Below, piece by piece: positions 45,376 through 54,797 of a stretch of 64,000 nt of DNA. This DNA is from Orbus sasakiae. Its GTDB lineage: Bacteria > Pseudomonadota > Gammaproteobacteria > Enterobacterales > Orbaceae. A program made the translations under genes and the position numbers. Position 1 is the first letter of the stretch. Every line of letters starts with the position of its first letter. Location: NCBI RefSeq assembly GCF_039542345.1, contig NZ_BAABHY010000001.1, positions 1,612,001 through 1,676,000 of the forward strand, read 5' to 3'. A model generated the notes under the pieces. It did not search any database and had not been told where the DNA came from. It saw only the letters and a program-made list of their open reading frames with translations.

Positions 45376-45766
45376 CTTTTAACCAATTCACTATAAAATT
45401 GGCGTAAATTCTATCAACATTTAACATCAAATCATAGCAAAGTTGTTGTCACAGACGAAATAATATCAGCTTTATTTATGAGACTGGCATTGATTATTGT
45501 AATTTGCATTACCTATACTAAATTCTTGCATATCGTTCTAGAATTTTACGTTATTTTAACGACATTAGGTGTCAATATTTAAAATGTGTTATTCAAACTC
45601 AATGTTGGGTTGTTCCAATGATAATTGAGAGTTAATGGCAAGCGGAATTTTTAATGGGTTTGTCATTGATAAACATCGCGTAAAATAGATCAATTATTTG
45701 ACAAAACCTACAACTCAAATCGAATTAAGTATATACTACTGAGCAGACTTAGACGGGAGATAGAAT
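45376..45766. other. Divergent promoter region between hpt and xseB
   Basis: 391 bp without a supported gene. It contains TTGACA at 45698-45703 and TATACT at 45732-45737, but their 28-bp spacing rules out a single promoter. It is AT-rich throughout, with no operator or hairpin that I would defend. Confidence 0.5.
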
Positions 45767-46009
45767 ATGGCCAAAGCGCAAGCAAAAGCGACCTCTTTTG
45801 AAGACACATTAAAAGAACTTGAAAATATTGTTAGCAAATTAGAAGTCGGTAATTTACCTTTAGATGAAGCACTGACTGAATTTGAAAAAGGTGTAAAGTT
45901 AGCAAAACAAGGTCAAGTACAGCTTCAAAAAGCAGAACAACGCATCCAAATACTGCTCAATGAAAGTAGTGAAGCTCCGCTCACTGACTTTACTGATTCT
46001 GAAAATTAA
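45767..46009 (+). CDS. xseB: Exodeoxyribonuclease VII small subunit
   Basis: Small subunit of ExoVII, which degrades single-stranded DNA with XseA. 80 residues with the complete family pattern FEDTLKELENIVSKLEVGNLPLDEALTEFEKGVKL and coiled-coil tail ending in a short acidic tail (TDFTDSEN). GGGAGA precedes the start. First gene of xseB-ispA-dxs, the same order as in E. coli; ispA starts 13 bp later. Confidence 0.95.
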   Translation: MAKAQAKATSFEDTLKELENIVSKLEVGNLPLDEALTEFEKGVKLAKQGQVQLQKAEQRIQILLNESSEAPLTDFTDSEN

Positions 46010-46022
46010 TCCTATTGACGTT

Positions 46023-46910
46023 ATGATGAACCATTCATTTATTGCATTACAAGCGCGATATTCACAACGCGTTAATCATCAATTAACTCAATCACTCGCG
46101 ACAATAAGCCCATCTATATTAAAAGAGGCTATGTCATACAGTTTACTTGCCGGCGGTAAACGTATCAGACCATTTTTAGTCTATGCTGTTGGACAAATGT
46201 TTGGTTGTTCGCTAGACAAACTTGATGCACCGGCTTGCGCAATTGAAGCAATTCATACGTATTCCTTGATTCATGATGATCTACCTGCAATGGATAATGA
46301 TGATTTAAGACGTGGTATGCCAACTTGCCATATCAAATTTGATGAAGCCACTGCCATTTTGGCTGGTGATGCTCTGCAAACCTACGCTTTCTCATTAATT
46401 GCTCAGGCGCCTGAATTACCTGATAGTAGCAAACTTGCAATGATAAAAGAATTAACCCAGGCCAGTGGTGTGTTTGGCATGTGTCTCGGACAGTCTTTAG
46501 ATCTGCAATCAGAGCATAAAACAATTACGATTGAAGAACTAAAATATATCCATATCAATAAAACAGGTGCTCTAATTAATGCTGCGGTTAATTTAGGATT
46601 ATTTGCCGCCGATGAGTCTGCGCTAAAATATCAATCTGCATTAAAAAACTATGCTGAATCTATTGGGCTTGCATTCCAAATTCAAGATGATATTTTAGAT
46701 GTGATTGGTGATAAAAATATTATGGGTAAAAATCAAGGTGCTGATGAGCAGTTAGCAAAAAATACATATACATCGTTGATTGGCTTGGATGCCTCCGTTG
46801 AAGCTTGCCAACAACTTTACACACAAGCTATCGAAGCATTAGATAAAATACCTTATAATAGTGAAGCACTACGTCAGTTAGCTGATTTTATTATTACACG
46901 AAACAGTTAA
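46023..46910 (+). CDS. ispA: (2E,6E)-farnesyl diphosphate synthase
   Basis: Makes FPP from IPP and DMAPP/GPP. 295 residues. First aspartate-rich motif DDLPAMDNDD (from residue 85), second QDDILD, and the GGKRIRP substrate-binding motif near 44-50. The frame is open upstream within xseB (to 45960), but the ATG at 46023 (or 46026) fits the family length of 299. No strong ribosome-binding site is visible, so translation is probably coupled to xseB. Confidence 0.94.
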   Translation: MMNHSFIALQARYSQRVNHQLTQSLATISPSILKEAMSYSLLAGGKRIRPFLVYAVGQMFGCSLDKLDAPACAIEAIHTYSLIHDDLPAMDNDDLRRGMPTCHIKFDEATAILAGDALQTYAFSLIAQAPELPDSSKLAMIKELTQASGVFGMCLGQSLDLQSEHKTITIEELKYIHINKTGALINAAVNLGLFAADESALKYQSALKNYAESIGLAFQIQDDILDVIGDKNIMGKNQGADEQLAKNTYTSLIGLDASVEACQQLYTQAIEALDKIPYNSEALRQLADFIITRNS

Positions 46911-46946
46911 TTTATCCTGTTATAACTTGAGATGTTTAAATAACGA

Positions 46947-48803
46947 ATGAATCTTGATAATTACCCATTACTAAAACAGATTAACTCCCCAAAGGATTTG
47001 CGTCTTTATCCTCAAAATAGCCTGTCACAAATCAGTGATGAATTACGACGCTTTCTTTTAAATAGTGTTAGCCGTTCAAGTGGTCATTTGGCATCAGGGC
47101 TCGGGGTTATTGAACTCACTGTCGCATTACATTATGTATATAATACACCATTTGATCAGCTTATTTGGGATGTTGGCCATCAAGCTTATCCACACAAGAT
47201 TTTAACGGGTCGCCGCGATCAAATGCTCTCCATCCGCCAAAAAGATGGACTACACCCTTTCCCTTGGCGAGAAGAGAGTGAATATGATGTCTTAAGTACC
47301 GGCCATTCATCGACATCAATCAGTGCCGCACTTGGGATTGCTGTCGCCGAACAACAAAATCAATCACATCGTAAAGTGGCGTGTGTAATTGGTGATGGTG
47401 CATTAACAGCTGGCATGGCTTTTGAAGCGATGAACCATGCTGGTCATATAAAACCCGATATGTTGGTCATCGTTAATGATAATGACATGTCAATTTCAGA
47501 AAATGTGGGTGCACTAAATCAACATTTAGCTCAAATTTTATCAAGTCGTACCTATGCTTCATTACGAGAAAGTAGCAAAAAAGTCTTTTCAGGTATTCCG
47601 CCTGTTAAAGAGTTTTTAAAGAAAACAGAAGAACATATTAAAGGGCTTGTCACTCCAGCTATTTTATTTGAAGAACTTGGATTTAATTACATTGGTCCAA
47701 TTGATGGACATGATATCGATACATTAGTGACCACGCTCAACAAAGTGCGTGAATTAAAAGGACCCCAACTGCTACACGTTATTACTCAAAAAGGCAAAGG
47801 GTATGCTCCAGCAGAACAAGATCCGATCCTTTGGCACGGCGTACCAAAATTTGATCCGATTGAAGGTATCATTAATAAAACTAGCAGCAAAGCACCGACT
47901 TACTCTCAAATATTTGGTGACTGGTTATGTGAAACTGCGCAACATGATAAACAACTTGTCGCCGTCACGCCAGCAATGGGGGAAGGTTCAGGTATGACCA
48001 CATTTGCCAAACTTTACCCAAAACAATTTTTTGATGTTGCGATTGCTGAACAACATGCTGTTACATTTGCAGCTGGACTTGCAATTAGTGGCAAAAAACC
48101 TGTTATCGCGATTTACTCAACCTTTTTACAACGTGCATACGACCAAGTGATCCATGATATTGCAATACAAAACTTATCGGTTCTATTTGCAATAGATCGC
48201 GCAGGAATTGTCGGTGCTGATGGCCCGACTCATCAAGGGGCATTTGATATTAGTTTTTTACGCTGTATTCCTAACTTGGTGATCATGGCACCGAGTGATG
48301 AAAATGAATGTCGTCATATGCTTAATACAGGTTATCATTATCAAGGTCCCGCCGTTGTTCGTTACCCTCGTGGAGAAGGTAATGGCAACGCATTACAACC
48401 GATAGAAATGTTAGCTATTGGTAAAAGTAAAACAGTGCGTCAGGGTCAACATATTGCCATTTTAAATTTTGGTACATTAATTAATGAGGCGCACAAAGTT
48501 GCTGAAGACCTTAATGCTACACTGATTGATATGCGTTTTATTAAGCCATTGGATGAGGATGCCATTTTACTTGCTGCGCAACATCATACTACGTTAGTAA
48601 CGGTTGAAGAAAATGCCGTTCAAGGCGGTGCCGGTAGTGCTGTCAATGAATTTATTATGACGAAAAAACTGAAATGTGATATGTTAAACATCGGCTTGCC
48701 AGATGAATTTATTTCACAAGGTACACAATCTGAAATGCGTCATAGCGTTGGCTTAAGCGCAGATAAAATTATCGAAAAAATTAAATCATTTATTAATCAA
48801 TAG
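46947..48803 (+). CDS. dxs: 1-deoxy-D-xylulose-5-phosphate synthase
   Basis: First enzyme of the MEP isoprenoid pathway: pyruvate plus glyceraldehyde-3-phosphate to DXP, using thiamine diphosphate. 618 residues, typical size. GHQAYPHKILTGR (His in the active site), GDGALTAGMAFEAMNHAG (ThDP/Mg motif), AEQHAVTFAAGLA (catalytic Glu), and DRAGIVGADGPTHQG. It directly follows ispA and precedes zapA by 7 bp. Confidence 0.96.
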   Translation: MNLDNYPLLKQINSPKDLRLYPQNSLSQISDELRRFLLNSVSRSSGHLASGLGVIELTVALHYVYNTPFDQLIWDVGHQAYPHKILTGRRDQMLSIRQKDGLHPFPWREESEYDVLSTGHSSTSISAALGIAVAEQQNQSHRKVACVIGDGALTAGMAFEAMNHAGHIKPDMLVIVNDNDMSISENVGALNQHLAQILSSRTYASLRESSKKVFSGIPPVKEFLKKTEEHIKGLVTPAILFEELGFNYIGPIDGHDIDTLVTTLNKVRELKGPQLLHVITQKGKGYAPAEQDPILWHGVPKFDPIEGIINKTSSKAPTYSQIFGDWLCETAQHDKQLVAVTPAMGEGSGMTTFAKLYPKQFFDVAIAEQHAVTFAAGLAISGKKPVIAIYSTFLQRAYDQVIHDIAIQNLSVLFAIDRAGIVGADGPTHQGAFDISFLRCIPNLVIMAPSDENECRHMLNTGYHYQGPAVVRYPRGEGNGNALQPIEMLAIGKSKTVRQGQHIAILNFGTLINEAHKVAEDLNATLIDMRFIKPLDEDAILLAAQHHTTLVTVEENAVQGGAGSAVNEFIMTKKLKCDMLNIGLPDEFISQGTQSEMRHSVGLSADKIIEKIKSFINQ

Positions 48804-48810
48804 GTAACAT

Positions 48811-49107
48811 ATGGATACTCAAGTTGTTAATATTCATGTTTTTGGCAGAACATTAAAGCTCACTTGCCCTGTTGATGAAATTGAAGCGCTTAATATAGCA
48901 GCAAAAGATCTGGATGATAGACTCAATGAATTACGCCGAAAAACACAATTAATGAACAGTGATCAATTGATTATTACTGCAGCATTGAATATTTCATATG
49001 AACTGACGAAAGAAAAATTAAAAAATAATCAGCTCGATGGTGAATTCACGGAAAGACTAAAAAATCTACAGCTCTTGTTAGATCGTGCTTTAAATTTCAG
49101 CAATTAG
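48811..49107 (+). CDS. zapA: Cell division protein ZapA
   Basis: Cytoplasmic protein that bundles FtsZ. 98 residues; N-terminal strands VNIHVFGRTLKLTCP, then the LNIAAKDLDDRLNELRRKT helix and a C-terminal coiled coil (LKNNQLDGEFTERLKNLQLLL). Family length is about 109. The order zapA-6S RNA-fau is that of E. coli. Confidence 0.94.
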   Translation: MDTQVVNIHVFGRTLKLTCPVDEIEALNIAAKDLDDRLNELRRKTQLMNSDQLIITAALNISYELTKEKLKNNQLDGEFTERLKNLQLLLDRALNFSN

Positions 49108-49139
49108 TGATCTGTATCGTAAAAATAACAAAAACGTTA

Positions 49140-49167
49140 TTGTTTCATTTGATAAATTTTGTATTAT
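49140..49167 (+). promoter_or_regulatory. Promoter of 6S RNA
   Basis: TTGTTT (49140-49145), 16-bp spacer, TATTAT (49162-49167), placing the start about 6 bp later at the inferred 5' end of the RNA. Confidence 0.6.
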
Positions 49168-49172
49168 TATAA

Positions 49173-49354
49173 CTATCTCTGAGATGTTCGCGATTGGGTC
49201 AGTCCCCTGAGCCGATAATCTTTATGATAGAGCTACTATGAATATTGTTCGGTGTGTATGCCTTCTCGTTAAGGAAACCTAAAGATCAAACATAGCGCTC
49301 ACCTTGAACCGTGGGTTCAAGGGTTACAACCCGTAACGGCATCTTGGAGTCTTC
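49173..49354 (+). ncRNA. ssrS: 6S RNA
   Basis: 6S RNA mimics an open promoter and sequesters sigma-70 RNA polymerase in stationary phase. The 5' end TCTCTGAGATGTTCGC, the strongly conserved CAGTCCCCTGAGCCGATA, and the 3' part TCACCTTGAACC...GGGTTCAAGGGTTACA...GGCATCTTGGAG match E. coli ssrS closely, with the middle stem diverged. Its ends pair (CTCTGAGATG with CATCTTGGAG), and the length is about 182. The gap between zapA and fau is the conserved location. Exact ends are by alignment from memory, plus or minus a few bases. Confidence 0.95.
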
Positions 49355-49373
49355 AATCTTACACAAGAAAATT

Positions 49374-49949
49374 ATGCAAAAAAATTCTCCTGTTTTGGCA
49401 ACACATGATATTCGTAAAAAAGTTCGTCAACGACGACGTGAATTAGATTCTTCCTTACGTTATCAAGCAGAACAATCAATTTATCAACAATTGCAACAAC
49501 ACCCCAAAATTTTAGCCGCCAAGCATATTGCAATCTTTCTTTCTTTTGATGGTGAATTAAATACCCAACCCATTATTGAATATCTATGGCAACAAAATAA
49601 ATCAGTCTATCTTCCCATCATTCATCCATTTAATCGTAAACATTTAATGTTCCTACGTTATGACAGACACACCCAACTTGCCCGTAATCAATTTGGTATA
49701 CTCGAACCAAAACTCAACGTTAATCATGTTATTCCCTTTCATCAGTTAAATGTAGTTTTGACTCCTTTAGTGGCATTTGATCATCGCAATTATCGTATTG
49801 GAATGGGCGGTGGATATTATGATCGTTTACTTGCTGATTATCAAAAAACATCAGTATACCCGATTGGCATAGCCTTTAATTGTCAACAAATAGCACATAT
49901 CGATAATCAGCCTTGGGATGTACAATTACCCGAGATCATCAGCGCTTAA
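49374..49949 (+). CDS. fau: 5-formyltetrahydrofolate cyclo-ligase
   Basis: Converts 5-formyl-THF to 5,10-methenyl-THF with ATP. 191 residues from MQKNSPVLATHDIRKKVRQRR; basic RQRRRELDSS at the N-terminus, and the ATP-binding MGGGYYDRLLADY near the end. The frame is open upstream to 49311, but that part is the 3' end of 6S RNA. Located directly behind ssrS, and probably cotranscribed with it as in E. coli. Confidence 0.93.
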   Translation: MQKNSPVLATHDIRKKVRQRRRELDSSLRYQAEQSIYQQLQQHPKILAAKHIAIFLSFDGELNTQPIIEYLWQQNKSVYLPIIHPFNRKHLMFLRYDRHTQLARNQFGILEPKLNVNHVIPFHQLNVVLTPLVAFDHRNYRIGMGGGYYDRLLADYQKTSVYPIGIAFNCQQIAHIDNQPWDVQLPEIISA

Positions 49950-49960
49950 TACAATATCAG

Positions 49961-49989
49961 TTGCGATAATATAGATAAACCGCTATAAT
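49961..49989 (+). promoter_or_regulatory. Promoter of rplY with a GC-rich discriminator
   Basis: TTGCGA (49961-49966), 17-bp spacer, TATAAT (49984-49989), followed by CCCCCCG. A GC-rich discriminator after the -10 is typical of growth-rate/ppGpp-controlled ribosomal promoters. The leader to the rplY start is about 75 nt. Confidence 0.7.
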
Positions 49990-50071
49990 CCCCCCGCTTT
50001 ATAAAAGCAATGAATGTTTGCTAATTGCTGGGTCGCCTGTAATTGGTTTTATTAATAAAAAGAGAGATATT

Positions 50072-50356
50072 ATGTTTACATTAAATGCACAAGCTAAAAC
50101 TGAGCAGGGAAAGAGTGCGAGCCGCCGCCTGCGTCACGCGGGTAAATTCCCAGCGATCATTTACGGTGGTTCACAAGAACCTATCGCTATCGTACTTGAC
50201 CATAACCAAGTATTCAACATGCAAGCAAAACCAGAATTTTATTCTGAAGTGTTAACTATTGCTGTTGATGGCAAAGAAGTTAAAGTAAAAATTCAAGCAG
50301 TACAACGTCATCCATTCAAACCAAAATTATTACATATGGATTTTGTAAGAGCATAA
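50072..50356 (+). CDS. rplY: 50S ribosomal protein L25
   Basis: Binds 5S rRNA. 94 residues, the short single-domain form (E. coli is 94) and not the longer CTC form. MFTLNAQAKTEQGKSASRRLRHAGKFPAIIYGG is recognisable in the opening residues (first 20: MFTLNAQAKTEQGKSASRRL). The frame opens 18 codons upstream at 50018, but GAGAG precedes the ATG at 50072. A terminator follows. Confidence 0.96.
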   Translation: MFTLNAQAKTEQGKSASRRLRHAGKFPAIIYGGSQEPIAIVLDHNQVFNMQAKPEFYSEVLTIAVDGKEVKVKIQAVQRHPFKPKLLHMDFVRA

Positions 50357-50376
50357 TGGCTGTCTGTTTGATAATT

Positions 50377-50403
50377 AAGGTCGCGTAACGCGGCCTTTTT
50401 TAT
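50377..50403 (+). terminator. Terminator of rplY
   Basis: GGTCGCG (50379-50385) and CGCGGCC (50389-50395) make a 7-bp stem (one G-T pair) with a 3-nt loop, preceded by AA and followed by TTTTTTATT. Confidence 0.85.
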
Positions 50404-50733
50404 TAATATATTAAATACACCACAAATTTATCCATTTACCGATTTGCTATTCCTCGCAAATGATTTAAGTCACCATAAAATTTTTTAAATATCACTTAAT
50501 CCAGTAGTTACAACGCTAAGCATTATTACCTATTAATCCGATAAAAATAAATGACTGGATCTTTAACAACAAAGAATGATAATAATTAGAAAAAATTTTA
50601 TTATATAAGCTACAATCTTATCGTCAGCAGTATTGGATGTGAGCATAATAAAAAAACAATCTTTAAATAGATTAATATAGATGTAGTTGTATCAATACAT
50701 TCATTTAATTATTAGCAACTGTAGGAGACTTTT
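50404..50733. other. Leader region upstream of zwf
   Basis: About 330 bp without a supported gene. AT-rich; TATATAAG at 50600-50608 could be a -10 but I see no matching -35. GTAGGAG lies 6 nt before the zwf start. No operator recognised. Confidence 0.5.
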
Positions 50734-52206
50734 ATGTCCGTTGATAATTTGGACATCCCGGCATGTGATTTAGTTATTTTTGGTGCCAAAGGGGATTTAA
50801 CAAGACGAAAATTGCTACCCTCTTTATATCAGTTAGAAAAATATGGTCATTTACCAAAAGGGACTAAAATTTTAGGGGTTGGTCGTGCAGATTGGGATAA
50901 AAATGCCTATGCCGAAATCGCTAAAGATGCCTTAATCACTTTTATGAAAGATCCCATTGATGATGAAATATGGCAACGTTTTTGTGCAAGGTTAGACTTT
51001 CACAAATTAGATGTTACTGACACGGCTGCATTTGATGGTTTAAAAAATGAGCTTGATGCTGATAAACCCGCTATTTTCTATTTTGCCATGCATCCAGGTG
51101 CATTTGGAACGATTTGCCATGGATTAGCGCATGCAGGCTTAAACCAAAAACAAAATCGTATTGTGATGGAAAAACCATTAGGGACTGATTTACAGTCTTC
51201 ACGTGATATTAACAATGCAGTTGCAGAATTTTTTGAAGAGTCACAAGTCTATCGTATCGACCATTATTTGGGTAAAGAAACGGTTTTAAACTTACTTGCA
51301 TTACGTTTTGCCAATCCGATCTTCTCTGCACTTTGGGATCGTAATTCTATTGATCATGTTCAAATTACAGTTGCAGAACAAGTGGGTATTGAAGGGCGTT
51401 GGAGTTATTTTGACAAAGCCGGTCAAATGCGTGACATGGTACAAAATCATTTATTACAAATACTAACGATGATCGCCATGTCTCCTCCTGCTGACTTACA
51501 AGATGATAGTATTCGCCAAGAAAAAATTACTGTATTAAAAGCATTAAGACCGATTAATAAAAGTAATATCCGTGAAAAAGCCGTACGTGGTCAATACACT
51601 GCCGGTTTTGTCAATGGCGTGAATGTACCAGGTTATCTTGAAGAAGATGGCGCCAATAAAACCAGTAATACCGAAACATTTATTTCAATTCGCGTGGATA
51701 TTGATAACTGGCGATGGGCTGGTGTACCTTTCTACTTAAGAACCGGTAAACGTTTGCCAAGTAAATGTTCAGAAGTGGTGATCTATTTTAAAAATCAGCC
51801 ACTCAATTTATTTAAAGACTCATATCCGCAACTTCCTCAAAATAAATTAACCATTCGTTTACAACCTGACGAAGGTGTAGATATTGAGATTTTAAACAAA
51901 GTCCCAGGTTTAGAAAGCAATAATAATTTACAAACCACGAAATTGGATCTTAGTTTTAATGAAACGTTCCATCAACATATTGCTGATGCTTATGAACGTT
52001 TATTATTAGAAGTTATGCGGGGTCGTCAGGCACTGTTTGTACACCGCGATGAAGTAGAAGCCGCATGGAAATGGGTTGATTCGATTATCAAAGCATGGGC
52101 TGATGAGAAAGAACCACCAAAACCCTATCAAGCAGGGACTTGGGGACCAGTTGCATCGGTTGCCTTAATTACGAAAGATGGACGCTCTTGGAACGAATTT
52201 GAATAA
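50734..52206 (+). CDS. zwf: Glucose-6-phosphate 1-dehydrogenase
   Basis: First step of the oxidative pentose phosphate pathway; makes 6-phosphogluconolactone and NADPH. 490 residues, E. coli 491. NADP motif FGAKGDLTRRKLLPSLY (16-32), substrate motif RIDHYLGKETVLN (about 177-189), and C-terminal YQAGTWGPVASVALITKDG. A strong AGGAG site precedes the start. pgl starts 10 bp downstream, forming a two-gene operon. Confidence 0.97.
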   Translation: MSVDNLDIPACDLVIFGAKGDLTRRKLLPSLYQLEKYGHLPKGTKILGVGRADWDKNAYAEIAKDALITFMKDPIDDEIWQRFCARLDFHKLDVTDTAAFDGLKNELDADKPAIFYFAMHPGAFGTICHGLAHAGLNQKQNRIVMEKPLGTDLQSSRDINNAVAEFFEESQVYRIDHYLGKETVLNLLALRFANPIFSALWDRNSIDHVQITVAEQVGIEGRWSYFDKAGQMRDMVQNHLLQILTMIAMSPPADLQDDSIRQEKITVLKALRPINKSNIREKAVRGQYTAGFVNGVNVPGYLEEDGANKTSNTETFISIRVDIDNWRWAGVPFYLRTGKRLPSKCSEVVIYFKNQPLNLFKDSYPQLPQNKLTIRLQPDEGVDIEILNKVPGLESNNNLQTTKLDLSFNETFHQHIADAYERLLLEVMRGRQALFVHRDEVEAAWKWVDSIIKAWADEKEPPKPYQAGTWGPVASVALITKDGRSWNEFE

Positions 52207-52216
52207 GGTGAAATCA

Positions 52217-52912
52217 ATGTTTACATTAAAAGAATATGGCTCATCAGAGCAACTTATTGAAGAGATGGTCAGTAATATTGTGACCGAGTTAAATAAAGGT
52301 ATTGCAACTCGTGGTGTTGCATCGATTGCGGTATCAGGTGGTAAATCACCGATTCCGGTTTTCCAACGGCTCAGTAAACAACCTTTACCATGGAATAAAG
52401 TCTATATTACGCTAGTTGATGACCGTTGGGTTGACGATACTGACGATGCAAGTAATGAAAAACTGGTCTATACCTATTTATTGCAAAATGAAGCAAAATT
52501 AGCCAATTTTATTGGCTTAAAAACCAGTGCTGCAACGCCATTTGAAGGTGAGCAAGTTGCACAACAAAAATTAGCCGAAGTGCCTATGCCATTTGATGTG
52601 CTAATTTTGGGTATGGGTGAAGATGGGCATACCGCCTCATTGTTCCCACATGCTAAACATTTAGCCACAGGTTTAGATATGTATTCAGATAAGTTGGTAA
52701 CAGGTATGACACCGCTCACCGCACCATTAGATCGAATTACATTAACGTTACCTACTATTTTAAATAGCCGTAATATCTATTTACATCTTACTGGTGCAAG
52801 TAAAAAAACGGTTTTAGATAATGCGCTTAATGGTAAAGATGTGACAGAAATGCCAGTTCGTGCAGTATTACATCAAGATAAAGTCAATGTGATTGGCTAT
52901 TGGTCTAAATAA
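52217..52912 (+). CDS. pgl: 6-phosphogluconolactonase (DevB/SOL type)
   Basis: Hydrolyses the lactone made by Zwf. 231 residues starting MFTLKEYGSSEQLIEEM. Signature patterns: VSGGKSPIPVFQRLS, VTLVDDRWV-like ITLVDDRWVDDTD, and LILGMGEDGHTASLFP. Different from the beta-propeller YbhE-type Pgl of E. coli. The frame opens 13 codons earlier within zwf, but AAGGTGA lies just before 52217. No gnd, edd or eda follows. Confidence 0.94.
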   Translation: MFTLKEYGSSEQLIEEMVSNIVTELNKGIATRGVASIAVSGGKSPIPVFQRLSKQPLPWNKVYITLVDDRWVDDTDDASNEKLVYTYLLQNEAKLANFIGLKTSAATPFEGEQVAQQKLAEVPMPFDVLILGMGEDGHTASLFPHAKHLATGLDMYSDKLVTGMTPLTAPLDRITLTLPTILNSRNIYLHLTGASKKTVLDNALNGKDVTEMPVRAVLHQDKVNVIGYWSK

Positions 52913-52926
52913 TATCCGTAACATTC

Positions 52927-52960
52927 AGGAATACCAATAGTTGCTTTTGGTATTCCTTTT
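52927..52960 (+). terminator. Terminator of zwf-pgl
   Basis: AGGAATACCAA (52927-52937) and TTGGTATTCCT (52947-52957), perfect 11-bp stem with a 9-nt loop, followed by TTT. Confidence 0.85.
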
Positions 52961-53243
52961 CAATTCCCCTCTTTCAAACCAGTACAAATGATCTTATCAA
53001 TAGTGAATTTTAAAAAGCCATATAGACTAATAGCATTATCATCAATCTTGATTATCTAATAAGCGTTAATTCTTCATATTAAGCTTGCAATAACGTCATG
53101 TTATTTCTCTTATAAGTAATGGTCATACTGTTGGCTATACTTACTTGCTTGATTTATTTGCCCAACAAGTAGTAAGCTACTACGTTTTATACTATATTAT
53201 TGACAAAAAGTACCTCGTTTAATAATACATCAAGGAACCTGCG

Positions 53244-54212
53244 ATGGATATATTTGACAACACACAAGAAAATGAACTTTTGACCGAGATAGCGGTTGCT
53301 TATTACGAACATGAGCAGACTCAGGAAGAAATTGCAAAACGTTTCGGTATATCGCGCATCAAGGTGGGTCGTTTACTCAAAAAAGCACGTAACGAAGGCA
53401 TCGTCGAGATAAATGTAAAATACCATCCAATCTTTAGTTCTAAAATAGAGCAACAATTCGTTAATGCATTTGGCATTAAGCGAGCGCTTATTGCCGTTGA
53501 CCACCAGGATGAAGAAGAGCAACGTAGACAAGTCGCTGCGCTTGTCACAAATTATCTATCAAGTATGCTAAAAAATGGTATGACGGTGGCGGTTGGGCAA
53601 GGACGTAATGTCGCAGCAGTTGCGAGCCATGTTGGTATTTTTCCTGAAAAACAATGTAAATTTATTTGTGGTATTGGCGGCACGCTACGTGATGGGGAAT
53701 TAATCGATGCGGATCATATCAGTCGTAACCTAGCTCGAAAATTTAATGCCGCAAGTGAAACATTATATGCCCCAGCCTATGTTGAAAATCGTGAACTTAA
53801 AAAAGCCTTTTTACAAAATCGCGTCATTAAAGAAACGATCGAACGAGCGAGCAAGGCTGATATTGCACTAGTTGGGCTGGGTGATATGAATGAAAACAGT
53901 TATATGGTACAGCTTGGGTGGTTCACGCCACAAGAGGTCACAAACGCGAGTATTAATCAAGGCGTCATTGGTGAAATTGCCGGTTATGGTTTTTTTGATA
54001 TTCAGGGTCAGCCAGTGGAAACTGTCATGAACGATCGGGTAATTGGACTGAGTATTGAAGAACTGAGGAATATTCCTTGTGTTATCGCAATAGCATCCGA
54101 AAACACTAAATCGATGGCTATTTTAGGCGCATTAAGATCAGGTGTTATCGACATTATTGCGACCAGCGCCTCCAATGCTCGCACTGTTTTAAATTTACAA
54201 CAACAAAAATAG
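53244..54212 (+). CDS. SorC-family sugar-binding transcriptional regulator
   Basis: 322-residue regulator of the SorC/DeoR-effector type. The helix-turn-helix spans about 10-48 (QTQEEIAKRFGISRIKVGRLLKKA), and the effector domain has MTVAVGQGRNVAAVA, ICGIGGTLRD and ADIALVGLGDMNENS. AAGGAA precedes the start. It is distinct from the SorC at 9873 (low visible identity outside the fold). It lies between zwf-pgl and tal-tkt on the same strand, with a 27-bp perfect palindrome 77 bp behind it. This suggests a sugar-phosphate-responsive control of the pentose phosphate genes, which is inference. Confidence 0.87.
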   Translation: MDIFDNTQENELLTEIAVAYYEHEQTQEEIAKRFGISRIKVGRLLKKARNEGIVEINVKYHPIFSSKIEQQFVNAFGIKRALIAVDHQDEEEQRRQVAALVTNYLSSMLKNGMTVAVGQGRNVAAVASHVGIFPEKQCKFICGIGGTLRDGELIDADHISRNLARKFNAASETLYAPAYVENRELKKAFLQNRVIKETIERASKADIALVGLGDMNENSYMVQLGWFTPQEVTNASINQGVIGEIAGYGFFDIQGQPVETVMNDRVIGLSIEELRNIPCVIAIASENTKSMAILGALRSGVIDIIATSASNARTVLNLQQQK

Positions 54213-54288
54213 CCGTCATAGATTGACTGCTAATCATATAATTTTATTTGATTTGATTGACTCAAATATCTCTCTCACTCATTAACAT

Positions 54289-54315
54289 TTGTTCAAATAA
54301 TATTTATTTGAACAA
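54289..54315. repeat. Perfect 12-bp inverted repeat, possible operator for the SorC-type regulator
   Basis: TTGTTCAAATAA (54289-54300), TAT, TTATTTGAACAA (54304-54315). Arms are exact complements. The half-site TTTGAACAA recurs at 54598-54606, about 190 bp before tal. GAACA/TGTTC arms recall other SorC/DeoR-family operators. The stem is AT-rich with no T-run, so terminator function is less likely. Confidence 0.6.
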
Positions 54316-54797
54316 GAATCTGGCTCAAATGCAGTGAGCATGTTATCTCAGTGTAATCAATCAATTACTACACACAACTTCCTATTTGTCTTTCGATAGC
54401 AGGACATCAATAAATCGTTGCTTAATAATGCAGGTAAAATCAAACAACCAAATCATAATAAAATATATAAAAATCAACAATTTGAAAGTAAAAATAAAAT
54501 TAATCAATTGCAAGCTTGATAATCAAGCTTTTTCAATTTATATTACTAAGTAACAAAAGTTAACAACATGAACTTTTGATCATTTTGGGCGTGTAATTTT
54601 GAACAAAAATACAATAAAGGCATTATTTGCAACCGTTAACAGTGAATTAATAAAACAATTAATCTGCAAATGATTCGTTATTAATACGACCCGATTACGG
54701 CATAAAACTTATGTCATTAACACAATAACTCTACTATAATAGTTAGTCAGTTTTATTAATTTATAACGCACACGTTTTTCTTGTTGAGGATATTCAT
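54316..54797 (+). promoter_or_regulatory. Long leader and promoter region of tal
   Basis: 482 bp with no supported gene. It contains a second TTTGAACAA half-site (54598-54606), and a consensus -10 TATAAT at 54735-54740 without a convincing -35, suggesting an activated promoter. GAGGAT lies ahead of the tal start. Confidence 0.5.

Noticed and set aside
45698..45737. TTGACA and TATACT upstream of xseB as a promoter
   Set aside because: The spacing is 28 bp, far outside the 16-18 bp range.
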